Positions 46,401 to 56,698 of a stretch of 64,000 nucleotides of DNA are shown here, one piece after another. Both the position numbers and the translations under genes were made by a program. Position 1 is the first letter of the stretch. Each line of letters starts with the position of its first letter. The notes beneath the pieces were generated by a model. It ran no database searches and was not told the DNA's origin. It saw only the letters and a list, made by a program, of their open reading frames with translations. Origin of the DNA: Oikopleura dioica (Eukaryota; Chordata; Appendicularia; Copelata; Oikopleuridae); contig OU015568.1 of assembly GCA_907165135.1 (NCBI GenBank), positions 15,511,208-15,575,207 on the forward strand, given 5' to 3'.

Positions 46401-49162
46401 TTTACGACACTTTTCGTGCAAAAAGAAGAGTAGCGTCTTTCTCTTTTTTTTAATTATTCTCGATAACAAAAGACCCGCGAGGCCTTGTGAACAGCCATGG
46501 TCTTGAGCACCAGGACCGTGAGTTATTTGCTCTGCGAAAGAAAGCGTGTGTAAAGAAGAATGATGACTAGACCAAATATGCTCGCTTCTATGTGTATTTT
46601 TCCCGTGCCAGCATCATAAGCACCCGATTTTTACAGACATTTTTATTGTTAACTTATGGTTAAAAAAGGGAAACACTGTAATTTATCCTCTCCCTGAATG
46701 ACTTGGTTAAAACTGGTTAATTGCGGTTTTGTTGTTTCAAGAACAAAACAACCAGTTGTTAAAAAATCAAGTCTATCTTTGTTTATAAAAACACGATAAT
46801 TCGGTAATTCCTCGAAATAACAAGACATTCCCTTCGCCATCTTTATTTGTTTAATAAGGGCCAAAAAGAAAATTCATCAAATAATTGACCGTGGTCGTGT
46901 GCCAATGTCACAAGGACTAGATTGCCAGACTTTTGTTTTGGAGAAGTAAGCCACTTATTGTTACTAACCAAAATGAATGACTTTTGATAATCCAACGAAA
47001 GTCCTTTCGATATATTCACTATTTAAAGACATTTTTGTTAATAAAAATCTTGGAACTCAATATTGATAATTTGAAAAACCGTGGAACCAACCGGTATGCA
47101 TTATGTAAAACTCTTTCATTCGATTTTTCATACGTACAGACATCAGATTTTCTTGGGCGACTTCCTGGGTAATCTCTTGAATAACTGGGCATAAAATCTC
47201 TCTGAAATTATTCAAAAAAGCATTGTTCTCTGCTCTAGTGCGCAAAAGTGGCCGCGGTCCATTCAGGGTTTAGTCATCAGCTTGAAACTCCAAGCTGCGC
47301 CAAAAAATAGAAAATACTACGCCGCAAGGCAGAGGTGCTTTACTACGCGCCCGCTTCACTGCGCAAAATGCCGCCGCTGGGCGTCCTTGTCGCCCGTCCC
47401 GATTTTTTCCCTGTCTGGCGCGGAAAAATAAAAAAAAATGGGAGCAATAATAAATCACAGCCTGTAGCCGAAAAAAGGTTGTTTTGGCAAGTTAGTGCCC
47501 CAAGTAAGATTGGCCACATGGATGATTGACCTCGACTGGCAGTAGGGGCAACTAGTGATGATTGTTTTATAAGGGTTTAGCGAGGAGTTAATTGACCAAC
47601 TATCGAGGAGAATCTGGGCTCGACAACCTGTTTGGAAACCTGAGTCAGGGTCCTGAAAAATATCTAATCAAGTGTCAATTTGAAGCTTTTTCAGGACCCT
47701 CACTCAGGTTTCTTCATAAGTTGACAAACCCAGGATGAGAATTTGGCAGAAAATCCCACTTTTACAAATTGAAAATCATAATTTGCGAAAACCATGAAAA
47801 CGTCCCCGGAAAATGAAAATAATTGATATCAATTTTCCTCCGCGAAATTGAATTTGATCCCTCTTTGCTCAAAAAAAAATATTTCTCATCAAAAAAAGAC
47901 AGCCGGATAAACCCCGGATGATCAGCAACCTCCTCACCTGGTGGTAATTTCTAGTATTTTTCTCAACGCTGGGTCGAGTTCTTCAAAGGTTTTGCCGACG
48001 CCAAGGGTCTGAGTGAGGGCACCTGCTACTGAGCTGGCTTCGTGCCCGCGTTTCGCAAGGGCGAGCTTCGTTTTTACGAGGGACTTGATATCTTTGTCGT
48101 CTTTCCACAGCTTTAATCCGAAGATGGCCTCGAATAGGATCAAGCCAGCGGAAAATATATCGGCTGATTGTACGGATCTTCATTTTCTAACCAAAACAAG
48201 ACGCATTTCAATTCAACTTTCAAACTTTTTGTTGATTGAAAAACCCGAATCTGAAGGATGAACAATTGCCGCCGAATCGCGTAGTTTTGAAATTATCACT
48301 TCTGGGGCCGAGTACTTGATCGATTGCCGGAAATTTATGCCAGCAAAATCGCCGAAATCCGTCAAAGCATTAACGAACCACTCAGAGATTTTGAGAGAGT
48401 CAGAGTTGACATCGTAATGGACTGTTTTATTTGTTAACTTTTGACAGGGAATAAATGGTTTAAGATGTTTGTAATATTTTTAATTTTATTACAAGGTCTA
48501 TTTGTCAAATAGCATTTGAAACAACAGAAACAGGGCAGATAATATCAATTCAAGAACAATGTTTTCATTTTATCAAAAATGAATATTTTAAGAGAGTCGG
48601 GCGAATAAGCAAAACCAAGCGAGCTTTGCTCGCCGAGCAGATTTTTTCTCTTTCATGTTTGGAAGACCCGTGATGTAAAAATTAGTACGATTGGTTTCAT
48701 ATCTAAAGCTGCATTTTCTACTTGATTTAAATTTCAAGCAACAATAATGAACATCCTTTTATAGCGTCCAGATAGTCTTTAGCGCTGTCTACTTTTCATG
48801 CATGACTTCCACATCGAAAAGATCGAATGAGCCATTTTACGCTCCCTTTCCTGACCGTGAACCAGCCCCTTGCCGTGTAAAAAGTCGATTGCCGAATACA
48901 ACATCTGCGCAAATCGCAGCCTTTCATCCTTCCCCAGTTTGCCATTCACTTCAAAAAGGCTTGGCTGGGAAGGCATCTCGCTGACAAACACAATTCGTTC
49001 CTGATTAGATGATTCTACGTCAACAAGCGATTGCAAATTCGCATGGCGCAGCTTTTTGAGATACTCGCCTCGGCCGACGATTTTTGTGGACGTCAGGCAT
49101 ACTGGAAGGCCGCTTTCAGGGCATTCAGGCAGCGTTTCCTTGTTTTTGGAGTCTTGGGAAAG
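43425..49162 (-). CDS. TBCK: TBC domain-containing protein kinase-like (TBCK)
   Basis: Exons in order: pseudokinase N-lobe (49162-48880: [39 protein letters not shown]); 48421-48250 ([29 protein letters not shown]); 48143-47934 ([20 protein letters not shown]); 46371-46123 ([27 protein letters not shown]); 45298-44990 ([20 protein letters not shown]). The TBC domain follows ([74 protein letters not shown]). A rhodanese domain comes last ([36 protein letters not shown]), ending REET, TAA at 43425. The catalytic loop reads LVH-VHYDVN, lacking the HRD aspartate, so the kinase is inactive as in other TBCKs. TBCK acts in mTOR signalling and vesicle/mRNA transport (FERRY complex). The very first exon was not found. 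Confidence 0.93.
45299..46122. other. TBCK intron without gene
   Basis: 824 bp. It carries one TTGAAATCAAGGAAGACT motif (45543-45559, minus orientation) and otherwise nothing recognisable. Confidence 0.5.
46372..47933. other. TBCK intron with MITE and possible orphan exon
   Basis: About 1.56 kb. It contains MITE copy G and, at 47138-47201 on the minus strand, an exon-like frame ([20 protein letters not shown]) framed by TTTCAG and GTACGT. That peptide does not match the neighbouring TBCK sequence, so it may be an alternative exon or chance. Confidence 0.45.
47614..47733. mobile_element. MITE copy G
   Basis: 120 bp. The ends CTGGGCTCGACAACCTG and AAGTTGACAAACCCAG and the arms AAACCTGAGTCAGGGTCC/GGACCCTCACTCAGG are inverted. 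Flanks GAGGAGAAT and GATGAGAAT agree at 8 of 9 positions. Confidence 0.75.
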
Positions 49163-49510
49163 CTCAAACAGGAAGTTTTATCGAATTTAATATGAAATTA
49201 AGATTTTATTGATTGGGAACTCCAAGTTGCATCTCTCGAACGGATTCGCTGAGTGTTAGGTTCCTGAATTTATTGCAAGACTCTTTCCTTGGACAAATCA
49301 AAATAGCCCAAATTCAGCTTCATCTTTTTCGACGATTTCAAGTTAACTTTCAAGTTGATAAATCAACTCAACTTTTTTGATATTCAAAGCAACATGGTTT
49401 TTTCTCTAAAGACGATCATTGAGTTTGAACTTTTGGTTTATTGGTAGTTTAGTTACGGGGATTCTTTTGACAGATTCACACGCCTAGAGCGTTTTCACGT
49501 AAAAGGATGG

Positions 49511-50301
49511 TTAAGGATATAGCCTTGAATATTGAACTTTCGTACACCCGAATCCCTGTTACGAATTCATTCATTTTTCAAATTACCCTACCTAAAATTC
49601 ATCGTTGATTTCGAAAATGACTTTTTTTCAGTACTTTCTAGGGTTTAAGTACCTAAAAATCGACTTCAAAATATAACAGACCGTCGTTCTCTGAAAATTT
49701 TCATTAAAAAGGTAAATCTGGATTGATGATATGAAAGATTGAAGCCTTATCTCCAATCTAGCGGTGGATTTTGTAAAAATATTGAAGATTACGGCTTCTA
49801 GGAACTGGTTTTTGATTGTACTCCGAAATGGAGAGTGGCGCGCGCAGCCAATGAGAGCGAGGGGAAAATCTCACTCAGCCATCGCTCATCCGATTTTACA
49901 CGAGAAATTTTGTCGACAGCTTGAACGAAATCTTACTGAGATTCTCCCCTCGCTCTGATTGGCAGCGCGCGCCACTCTTCATTTCTGAGTACAATCATAA
50001 ACCAGTTACTAGAAGCCGTAATCTTCAATATTTTTATAAAATCCACCGCTAGATTGGAGATAAGGCTTCAGTCTTTCATATCATCAATCCAGATTTACCT
50101 TTTTAATGGAATTTTTCAGAGAACGACGGTCTGTTATATTTTGAAGTCGATTTTTAGGTACAAACACCATAGAAAGTACTAAAAATAAGGGTTTTTTCGA
50201 ATTCTACGCTAGATTTTAGGTAGAGTTTCTTTGAAAAATGAATAAATTCGTAATAGGGATTCGGCGCTACGAAAGTTCAATATTCAAGGCTATATCCTTA
50301 A
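49511..50301. repeat. Long palindromic element between TBCK and eIF1A
   Basis: About 790 bp. The left arm from TTAAGGATATAGCCTTGAAT through GGAGAGTGGCGCGCGCAGCC is repeated inverted on the right, with a centre near 49900. The arms are about 350 bp with modest divergence and a few small indels. The GCGCGC core and the AT-rich rest suggest a foldback transposon; no transposase frame. Confidence 0.85.
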
Positions 50302-50690
50302 ATTATTTTGGTGATTTTTTCGATTTGACGATTTCGATTGACAAGATGCTACAACAATCAAAAACAGCAAGGTCACAATCCCGTATTACCGCGGTAATAC
50401 AGGGAACATGCTAATTTTGTAGAGACTAGAGAAGGCTTGAAACTATTTTAGCAGATAAACAGTATTTTTTGAGCAACAGTAATTGTCATAAGATACTAAT
50501 GAGCCAATAAAGTCCAAGCATGTAGGAGTAGAATTTCAAGAATTTCAGTTGAATTTTTCCTAGCGGCTTTTTTAAGTTAAAAAGTTTAGATTTTGCACGA
50601 GAAAAGCGATCCAAAGAACCGGTTTTTCTTCTAAGAGGAGAGTTTGAGAAGGAAGGAGAAAAGGGCGTCGATTTGATCTTCCTTTGCCGT

Positions 50691-51350
50691 TTAGTCACTT
50701 TCATCACTGTCATCGCTCTCGCTTTCACTGCTATGGAAGGGCTTAGAATTGAAAGGGAGGGGTGAATTCTACCTGATAACGGGCTGGTAGGGCTGTGGGG
50801 CAATTTCATCTCCAGAGTCCTCGTCCGACTCGTTGTCGAAGAAGATGTCGTCTTCAACCTCGTTTCCGTCGACAACCTGAAAAGACGCGATGGAAATACA
50901 GGAACATCCAGGAGGAATCTTACATTAACGGACTCAGGAAGGTGGCCCATGTTCTTGAGTCGTCGAGCTTCATCAGAGTTGTACTTCATGATCACATCAG
51001 CCTTTGCGTCTTGGTAATCTCGGAGACCCACCAGAATGATATCTAAAACTCGTTACTATCAGCATAGAAGAGATGATGCTTACCAGAAGTGTTGATCCAT
51101 TGTCGCTTTCTGAGCTTGCCCCGAATGTGCGCAAGTCGCTTTGTTCCGTCAAAGCACATTGCCTCCAGTCGCCCGTTTCCCAACATTTTCAACACCTAAA
51201 TCGAGCAATCAAAGCTTCTTTATCTACCCCTTGACGAACCTGGGCATATTCCTGTCCTTCCTCTTTCAAAATAAGCTCTCGCTTGGCTCCCTCATTCTCG
51301 TTCTTTCCTCGACGACGGTTCTTTCCTCCCTTTCCTTTATTCTTGGGCAT
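50691..51350 (-). CDS. EIF1AX: Translation initiation factor eIF1A
   Basis: The start at 51350 ([37 protein letters not shown]) is followed by [77 protein letters not shown]. The acidic tail ([18 protein letters not shown], then [13 protein letters not shown]) ends at TAA 50691. Four GT-AG introns of 40-60 bp, all in frame. The length, about 145 residues, the OB-fold core and the basic N-tail/acidic C-tail are textbook. eIF1A binds the ribosomal A site with eIF1 to promote scanning and start-codon choice. Confidence 0.97.
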
Positions 51351-51856
51351 CGCTGCTCAATCTGGACAAAAAGAATGGTTGAAAAGAGTAGCAGAATAGA
51401 TATAAAATGTTGAACTTGAAAGAGGGAGAAGAACAAACACAAGATTTAGAAAAAACATGAAGTTTGGAGAAAAAAGTATTGCAGAAAATTGAACAAGAAT
51501 GGTAAACTTTGAATGGAAATGGCAAGGATGCAGATTTGGTTTTGATTTTTTGGAAACTGGAAACAGCTGTTTTTGTCAATCTTACTCTTCATTATCCGAA
51601 ATCGTCTGAAAACGGGTTTTAAAACAGTGCATGATATTCTGATGATTACTTGATGATGAGGTGTTTTAAAGTCTGCATGTTTCATGCAAAAGAAAAGACT
51701 GTTTTATAAACTAGGAATAAAACTGGGAAAACATAAAAATGACTTGATGAGAGATGCCACTACTTGGTACTTGATGTTACATGTTATTTTGTGCATACAA
51801 CTTTTAATCAATTTTTAATTTACCTCAACAGAGTAACACTAAATAGCCAGTTTTAA

Positions 51857-52883
51857 TCAAGAAGGCTGTCTTTCCGAACTCACCTGAACCGACATACACA
51901 TTGGCGGAGGTCGTTTCTGCCCAAAACCGGACCAAAAAGAAGACTGCGGAACTTCCTCTTTCTTTTCGTCGCCATTTGAGAGGCCGTCGACGAGAGTATC
52001 GGATACTTTGTTGAGCGTGTTGGAAGCCCAGCAGCTCCAGCTGGAAAGTGTGTTGGAAATGTTTTGCTTCGTTTTGTCCAGGCTTTCGTTTTGCTCCTAA
52101 AAGGATTCATCCAGACAGCCACAAGGAGGGAAAATCTGACCTTGAATTCGCTGAGCTCTGCCTTTGCCATTTCTGCCGTGCTCTTCATAAAGCCAGAAGC
52201 AAGAGACAGCCCCTGCCCCAGTCTCGAAAAAGTATCAAGCTCTTCTTCTGCCTCAACTTCCACGACCTTGACTTCTGCTGGTTTAGCATCCCTCGGTATT
52301 CTCTGTTCTGTCGGATCGTTCGCATCTGTCAACGAGATCTCCGAGAGCTGTGAGGAAATTGTATCGGAAGATTTTGTAGTTGGCTTTGAATTGATGAAAA
52401 TGGGGCTTTCTTCTTCGATCCAGATTTCGCCAGTTGCTTCGATTGTTACTTTATCTCTGTACAACGCAGCCAACTGAACAGAAACTTGGTTAAACTCGAT
52501 GAAAAAAGAAATGAAAATGCACCATTGAGTTATACTTTTCTTCAATCGTCCATTCTGCAACGTAATCGTCGTGGGCTTCGAGGAACTCTTTGAAATTCGA
52601 ATTTCCTCCTGCTCTGACTTTTTGGACTTCTTTTTCTGTCCACTTGTCCATCGTGATCGATTTGATTTGAGAAAGATGGAGGCCCAAGAGTCGGTGTTTT
52701 CCAGAGCATTCTACGCAGACCCAGATTCTGAAAAGAGCTTAGTTAGTCTCGACCAACTGTAATAGCTTACCCGTAAGTTACAGAGACCCATTGAGGATTG
52801 AGCTTGCCGCACTCGAAACAGATGTTATTCCCACAAGTCGAGCGGATTTCTTTTAGAGCTCTTCTCGACGTTGCATCCGCCAT
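51857..52883 (-). CDS. ARFGAP1: ADP-ribosylation factor GTPase-activating protein 1
   Basis: The start at 52883 lies 4 nt after TTCTTCAG, a likely trans-splice site. The N-terminal ArfGAP domain has the zinc finger CFECGKLNPQWVSVTYGIWV with CVEC (Cx2Cx16Cx2C), the ECSGKHRLLG finger and HLSQIKSITMDKWTEKE. Then WTIEEKYNSM, LAALYRDKVTIEATG and a linker with TFSRLGQGLSLASGFMKSTA, EQNESLDKTKQNISNTLSSW (amphipathic, ALPS-like, membrane-curvature sensing in this family) and FWSGFGQKRPPP. Reading ends at TGA 51857, but a GTGAGT after MSVQ could splice on. ArfGAP1 stimulates Arf1 GTP hydrolysis at the Golgi. The arginine finger region lies in the first exons. Confidence 0.92.
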
Positions 52884-53262
52884 TTTTCTGAAGAAAATAT
52901 TGAATTAAATATTCAGCCAAGGCATTCAGATATCTTATCAGTAAAAATAATTACGGGTTTACACGATTTTTGCGATAAAAAAGGTTGAAAACAGTTTTAA
53001 TTGATCAAAATTAACCCTTTTTTGCTAAACATAATATTCAACTGGATTCTATGTCTCCGTTAATTATTCTAGGAACAGTTAATTTGTAGAAAAATCAAAA
53101 TTACGGTTTTGCTCTTACTCTTCTGAATCTCTCTTTCCCTCCTTTCTCGCGCCGCTATTGGCCACTTTCTCATTTCATTCATCTCCGCGCCCAATTAGAA
53201 TCCCAAATCTTTCTCTGAGAATATTCTGAGTTAGGAGACGGCAACTTTCATTTTCACTAAAA
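52884..53262. promoter_or_regulatory. Divergent promoter region
   Basis: 379 bp between the ArfGAP1 and TPR-gene start codons, which point away from each other. It must hold both promoters. AT-rich on the ArfGAP1 side, CT-rich on the other; no TATA box was identified. Confidence 0.5.
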
Positions 53263-56200
53263 ATGAAGAGCAAGAAGAAAGTGCTGAGCGGAGGGCCGAT
53301 TCAAGATCAGACAGAAGTAAAGAAGGCGCTAATTGCTTTGAGAAAATTTGACTTGAAAGGATGTTATCAGCAGTTGCACAATTTAACGGCCAAGGAACCG
53401 GGAAATGTTACAGCGTTTATCCTCAAGGAACGGTTCTTTCTCTATCCTTATCAGTTGGTGATTATTGCAGAAATTCTAGAACTGTGAGAATACGGAGCAT
53501 GATCACGTGATTGCTGAAAATGTCTTGGAGCAAGTCTTTTGCATGAAAGGGGCCTTTCTCAAGATTGTCGACTAGACATCAAAAGAACCGAATAACAGAT
53601 CTACCATATTCTCGATTACCTCCGCCAAGTGCCCAGTCCCAAGTACCCGTATCGTTACCCAGAAGATATGCGCAAAGAAGTTATCGACTTTGCCCGCGAG
53701 AAGGCAACTGAGATCGCTGAATATGAGGTAAACTTGCTCTTGAATTTGCAGTAGTTTGCAACAAAGGTGACTGCATAGATTGAATAGATAATAAGCTGTA
53801 ACGTTACCTTCGATTACCGGTAAATAATGGCCAAAAGATGCCATTTTCTTTTTATCTCTGAAAACATCATTTTCAGCCTTCAAATGCATACGCTTGGTAC
53901 GTTCTTGGCTTGGCCGAATATCTCGCCAAAAACAAGCAAGAAGCAAAAGAAGCTTTCCGCAAATTTTCGTCTCTGAATCCAGGAGACCTAGCGATGCTCC
54001 ATCAAATCAATCGAATCTGGGAGCTTCCAAAGGATATAGCGGTGGCGAATAGAAGAGCAAAGCCGGGAAATAAAGTGGATAGCCAGTACTACAAGGAGAT
54101 TCTCAAGAAAATGAACAAGTTTGGCCTTGATGATAATGCGCTGAAGGGAATGATCGCGGAAGAAGACCCAGAGGTGAGGAAAATTAAGCTTAGTCTTCCT
54201 TGATTTCAACGAAAAAAAATTACGGAAAATTTCGAAATTTTCAGAAATTTCTTCTTTTTTAACAGCCCGATACACAATTTAAATGTTTTGTATTGATAAA
54301 ACTAATTGTCCGCTTTTTTAGTTGACACAGTATTTTTTCTTTACTAATGTTTTCGTGAAAAACAAGAATTTTGTTCTTCAAACAGGTTATTTTTGAAGAG
54401 AAAGATCATTTAGCTTCTTCATTTTTGAACAAGAAATTCTCACTAATTGCTGCATTAAAGATTTTCAACGATGAACGCGTCAAATCGCTCATGCAGGCGC
54501 CTGTTTCTCCGCGGAAAGCACCTGAAATTCAACTAGAGGACATTCCACCACTCGACATTGTCATTCCTCAAGAGCGAGTCATCACGATCCCGCAGGAGCA
54601 AATTGACGCTGCTAGGCTTGAGAAAGAAAAAGGCAACCAAGGCAAGCGGGTTCATGATAATTTCTAAAGCATAAATTCTTGTATGTTCGAAAAATGAGAT
54701 TTACCCGCGAATACAGCATACAAAAACAGAGAGTTCCAAGTTGCGCTGGAACGCTACGAAGCCGCCTCGGACCTTGATCCGACCGATGTTCTCTTTCTCG
54801 CCAACAAAGCTGCCGTTTATGTTGAACTTAACGACTTCAACGCTGCGAAAGCGTAAGAAAGGCTCAATCGAGATTCCCCAAGCCGCATAATTTCACCTTC
54901 AGACAATGCCAGATTGCGCTCAAACTGGCGAAGCAGTTCGGTTGCTCGCGTCAGATGTTCGCGAAACTCTACTCGAGACTGGGCAATTGCGAGAAGGGCT
55001 ACCGCAACTACTTCCAAGCAATTAAGCTTTATAAGACCTCCCTCGTCGCGGATCCAGGAAATGTTACTGTCCAGAAGAATAGAGATGTCTGCATCAAGGT
55101 AAATTACAGAAGGGTTTAAATTTGACTTAGAATAAGAAACATTGGATCATTTAAATATTTTGTCAAGATAATATCAATCTCCGGTCAATTGCGGTCGTGT
55201 TCCACCTTTATAAAAAAGTTTAAGTTATCGGTTTATACAGTCTTTCATTTCACGAACGACATTTTGCGAAATTCTAAAGCTCTAAAATTCCAAGACTTCA
55301 AAAGTAACTCCGTTAGAAAATTCAGAAGCCACTTGACAGTGGCCGTAGCTTATCAACCAAACCCTCCGCTTGTTATGTTAACAAATCTAGCCTTCTCTTG
55401 AGAAATCATCTTAGAAAGTAATTCTAGCTCATTTTTAAACTAAAAAAATGCCTTCACAGCTTCTGGCTGTCCGGCAGACACAGTCAATTTTACCCTATTT
55501 TCGAGTTTTTCTCGTGCTCCAAGTTGGCCATTAGCGGCTTTCTTGAGCGCTTAGTTGTTGACACAACTTCCCTAAAAGTCGCTCTAGCAATATTCAAAGA
55601 ATAAAAGTGTTGTATTTGAAAACAGTTTTAAGTTTTCTAGCGGCTTCTCGATTTTCTAGGGCTACTTCCACCTTCTATATTTTCAGTGCTGCCACCCACT
55701 TGAAATGAACTGTTTTTAAAATGGGATGACAGCGATACGATGTTTTGAAAACTTTATTTAGGGTTGTTAATTACCTCTTCCGGATTTTAGAATCGAATTT
55801 TGAGTTGTCTGACAACAACGTTGAGTTGTGCTCAGATGACTGAAATGAACTAAATAGACGCAAAATGATTGGAAGCAAAATATTTAGACAACAATTTTCC
55901 TTACTGTAACTACCTGCAAAGCTAATAGTGTAAGCTGCAGACTTTAACAAGCCTCAGGTATCTAAACATAATTTAGATTCTTGAGGCTTCTTACAGTCTG
56001 CCGCTTACACCGTTAGCTCTGCAGATAGTTACAGTAAGGAAACTACTGTCGAGAGGAAAGTAGTTGTCGTAGTGATTTGCTTCCTCTTATTTTGAATATT
56101 TCAGTCCTTATTAGGCTCCTTTGATGATCTCCTATAAGATGATAGCAAAAATAACGTGACATAAGTATGTTAGGAAATCGACCAGATCACGTCTAACAAA

Positions 56201-56698
56201 GATAAGAGAGTCAACTTACAATGGCTCTTAATAGACCCACATCTGTAACACAACGAATACAGTCTGTAATTAATAATTGTCTTACTGAATATTTTCAGCC
56301 CATACATAGTTTGTGGTTAATCGCGTTGGAACATCATAATGAATATTTGCTTGTGTTACAGTAAATAGCCATTAATGAACATGTTAGCAAAGAATTTGAC
56401 CCAAATAAATGCGGTCATTTAAAATTTTACCGGTTTAGTAGGGACGTATTAACTTGTTCGTGGAACGAAGTTAAACGAAAGTAGACCAGTTGCTGGGCAA
56501 TTATCGAGCCTTGACATTGAAACAGTAATTCTTTAGCGGCTGAAAGAAGAAAGACGCCGGCAACGATGGAATGCAGAAGAATTTGAAAATGAACTGCGAC
56601 AAGCAATTTATCTGGCAGATGAGCAGCGATATCTGGAAGCGATCGAAGCATTCAACGAAGCTGAAATTTGCCTGCCCGAAAATAACAAAGAGTACCAG
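53263..56698 (+). CDS. TPR co-chaperone-like protein (STI1/HOP-like), 3' end unresolved
   Basis: Exon 1 (53263-53427: MKSKKKVLSGGPIQDQTEVK to GNVTAFILK) joins exon 2 (NCENTEHDHVIAENVLEQVF) in frame only by a 52-bp GA-AG intron. Later blocks: YHILDYLRQVPSPKYPYRYP; AWYVLGLAEYLAKNKQEAKE and FRKFSSLNPGDLA (TPR-like); an acidic linker IQLEDIPPLDIVIPQERV; a GC-AG intron (54642-54716) inside a TPR (EKGN, AYKNREFQVALERYEAASDL, LANKAAVYVELNDFNAA); QMFAKLYSRLGNCEKGYRNY; then after a 1.4-kb intron RRQRWNAEEFENELRQAIYL, ADEQRYLEAIEAFNEAE. The KEKGN-AY-A-Y-A-LDP pattern recalls the TPR2A module of HOP, but the first part is different and STI1/DP domains were not found. Exons after 56698 were not found; reading through the donor stays open to about 56937. 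Confidence 0.7.
55896..56043. repeat. Foldback MITE in TPR-gene intron
   Basis: 148 bp. The left arm TTTCCTTACTGTAACTACCT, then GCAAAGCTAATAGTGTAAGC, is answered by an inverted right arm ending AGTTACAGTAAGGAAA. Unrelated in sequence to the AACCTGAGTCAGG family. No clear target duplication. Confidence 0.75.
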
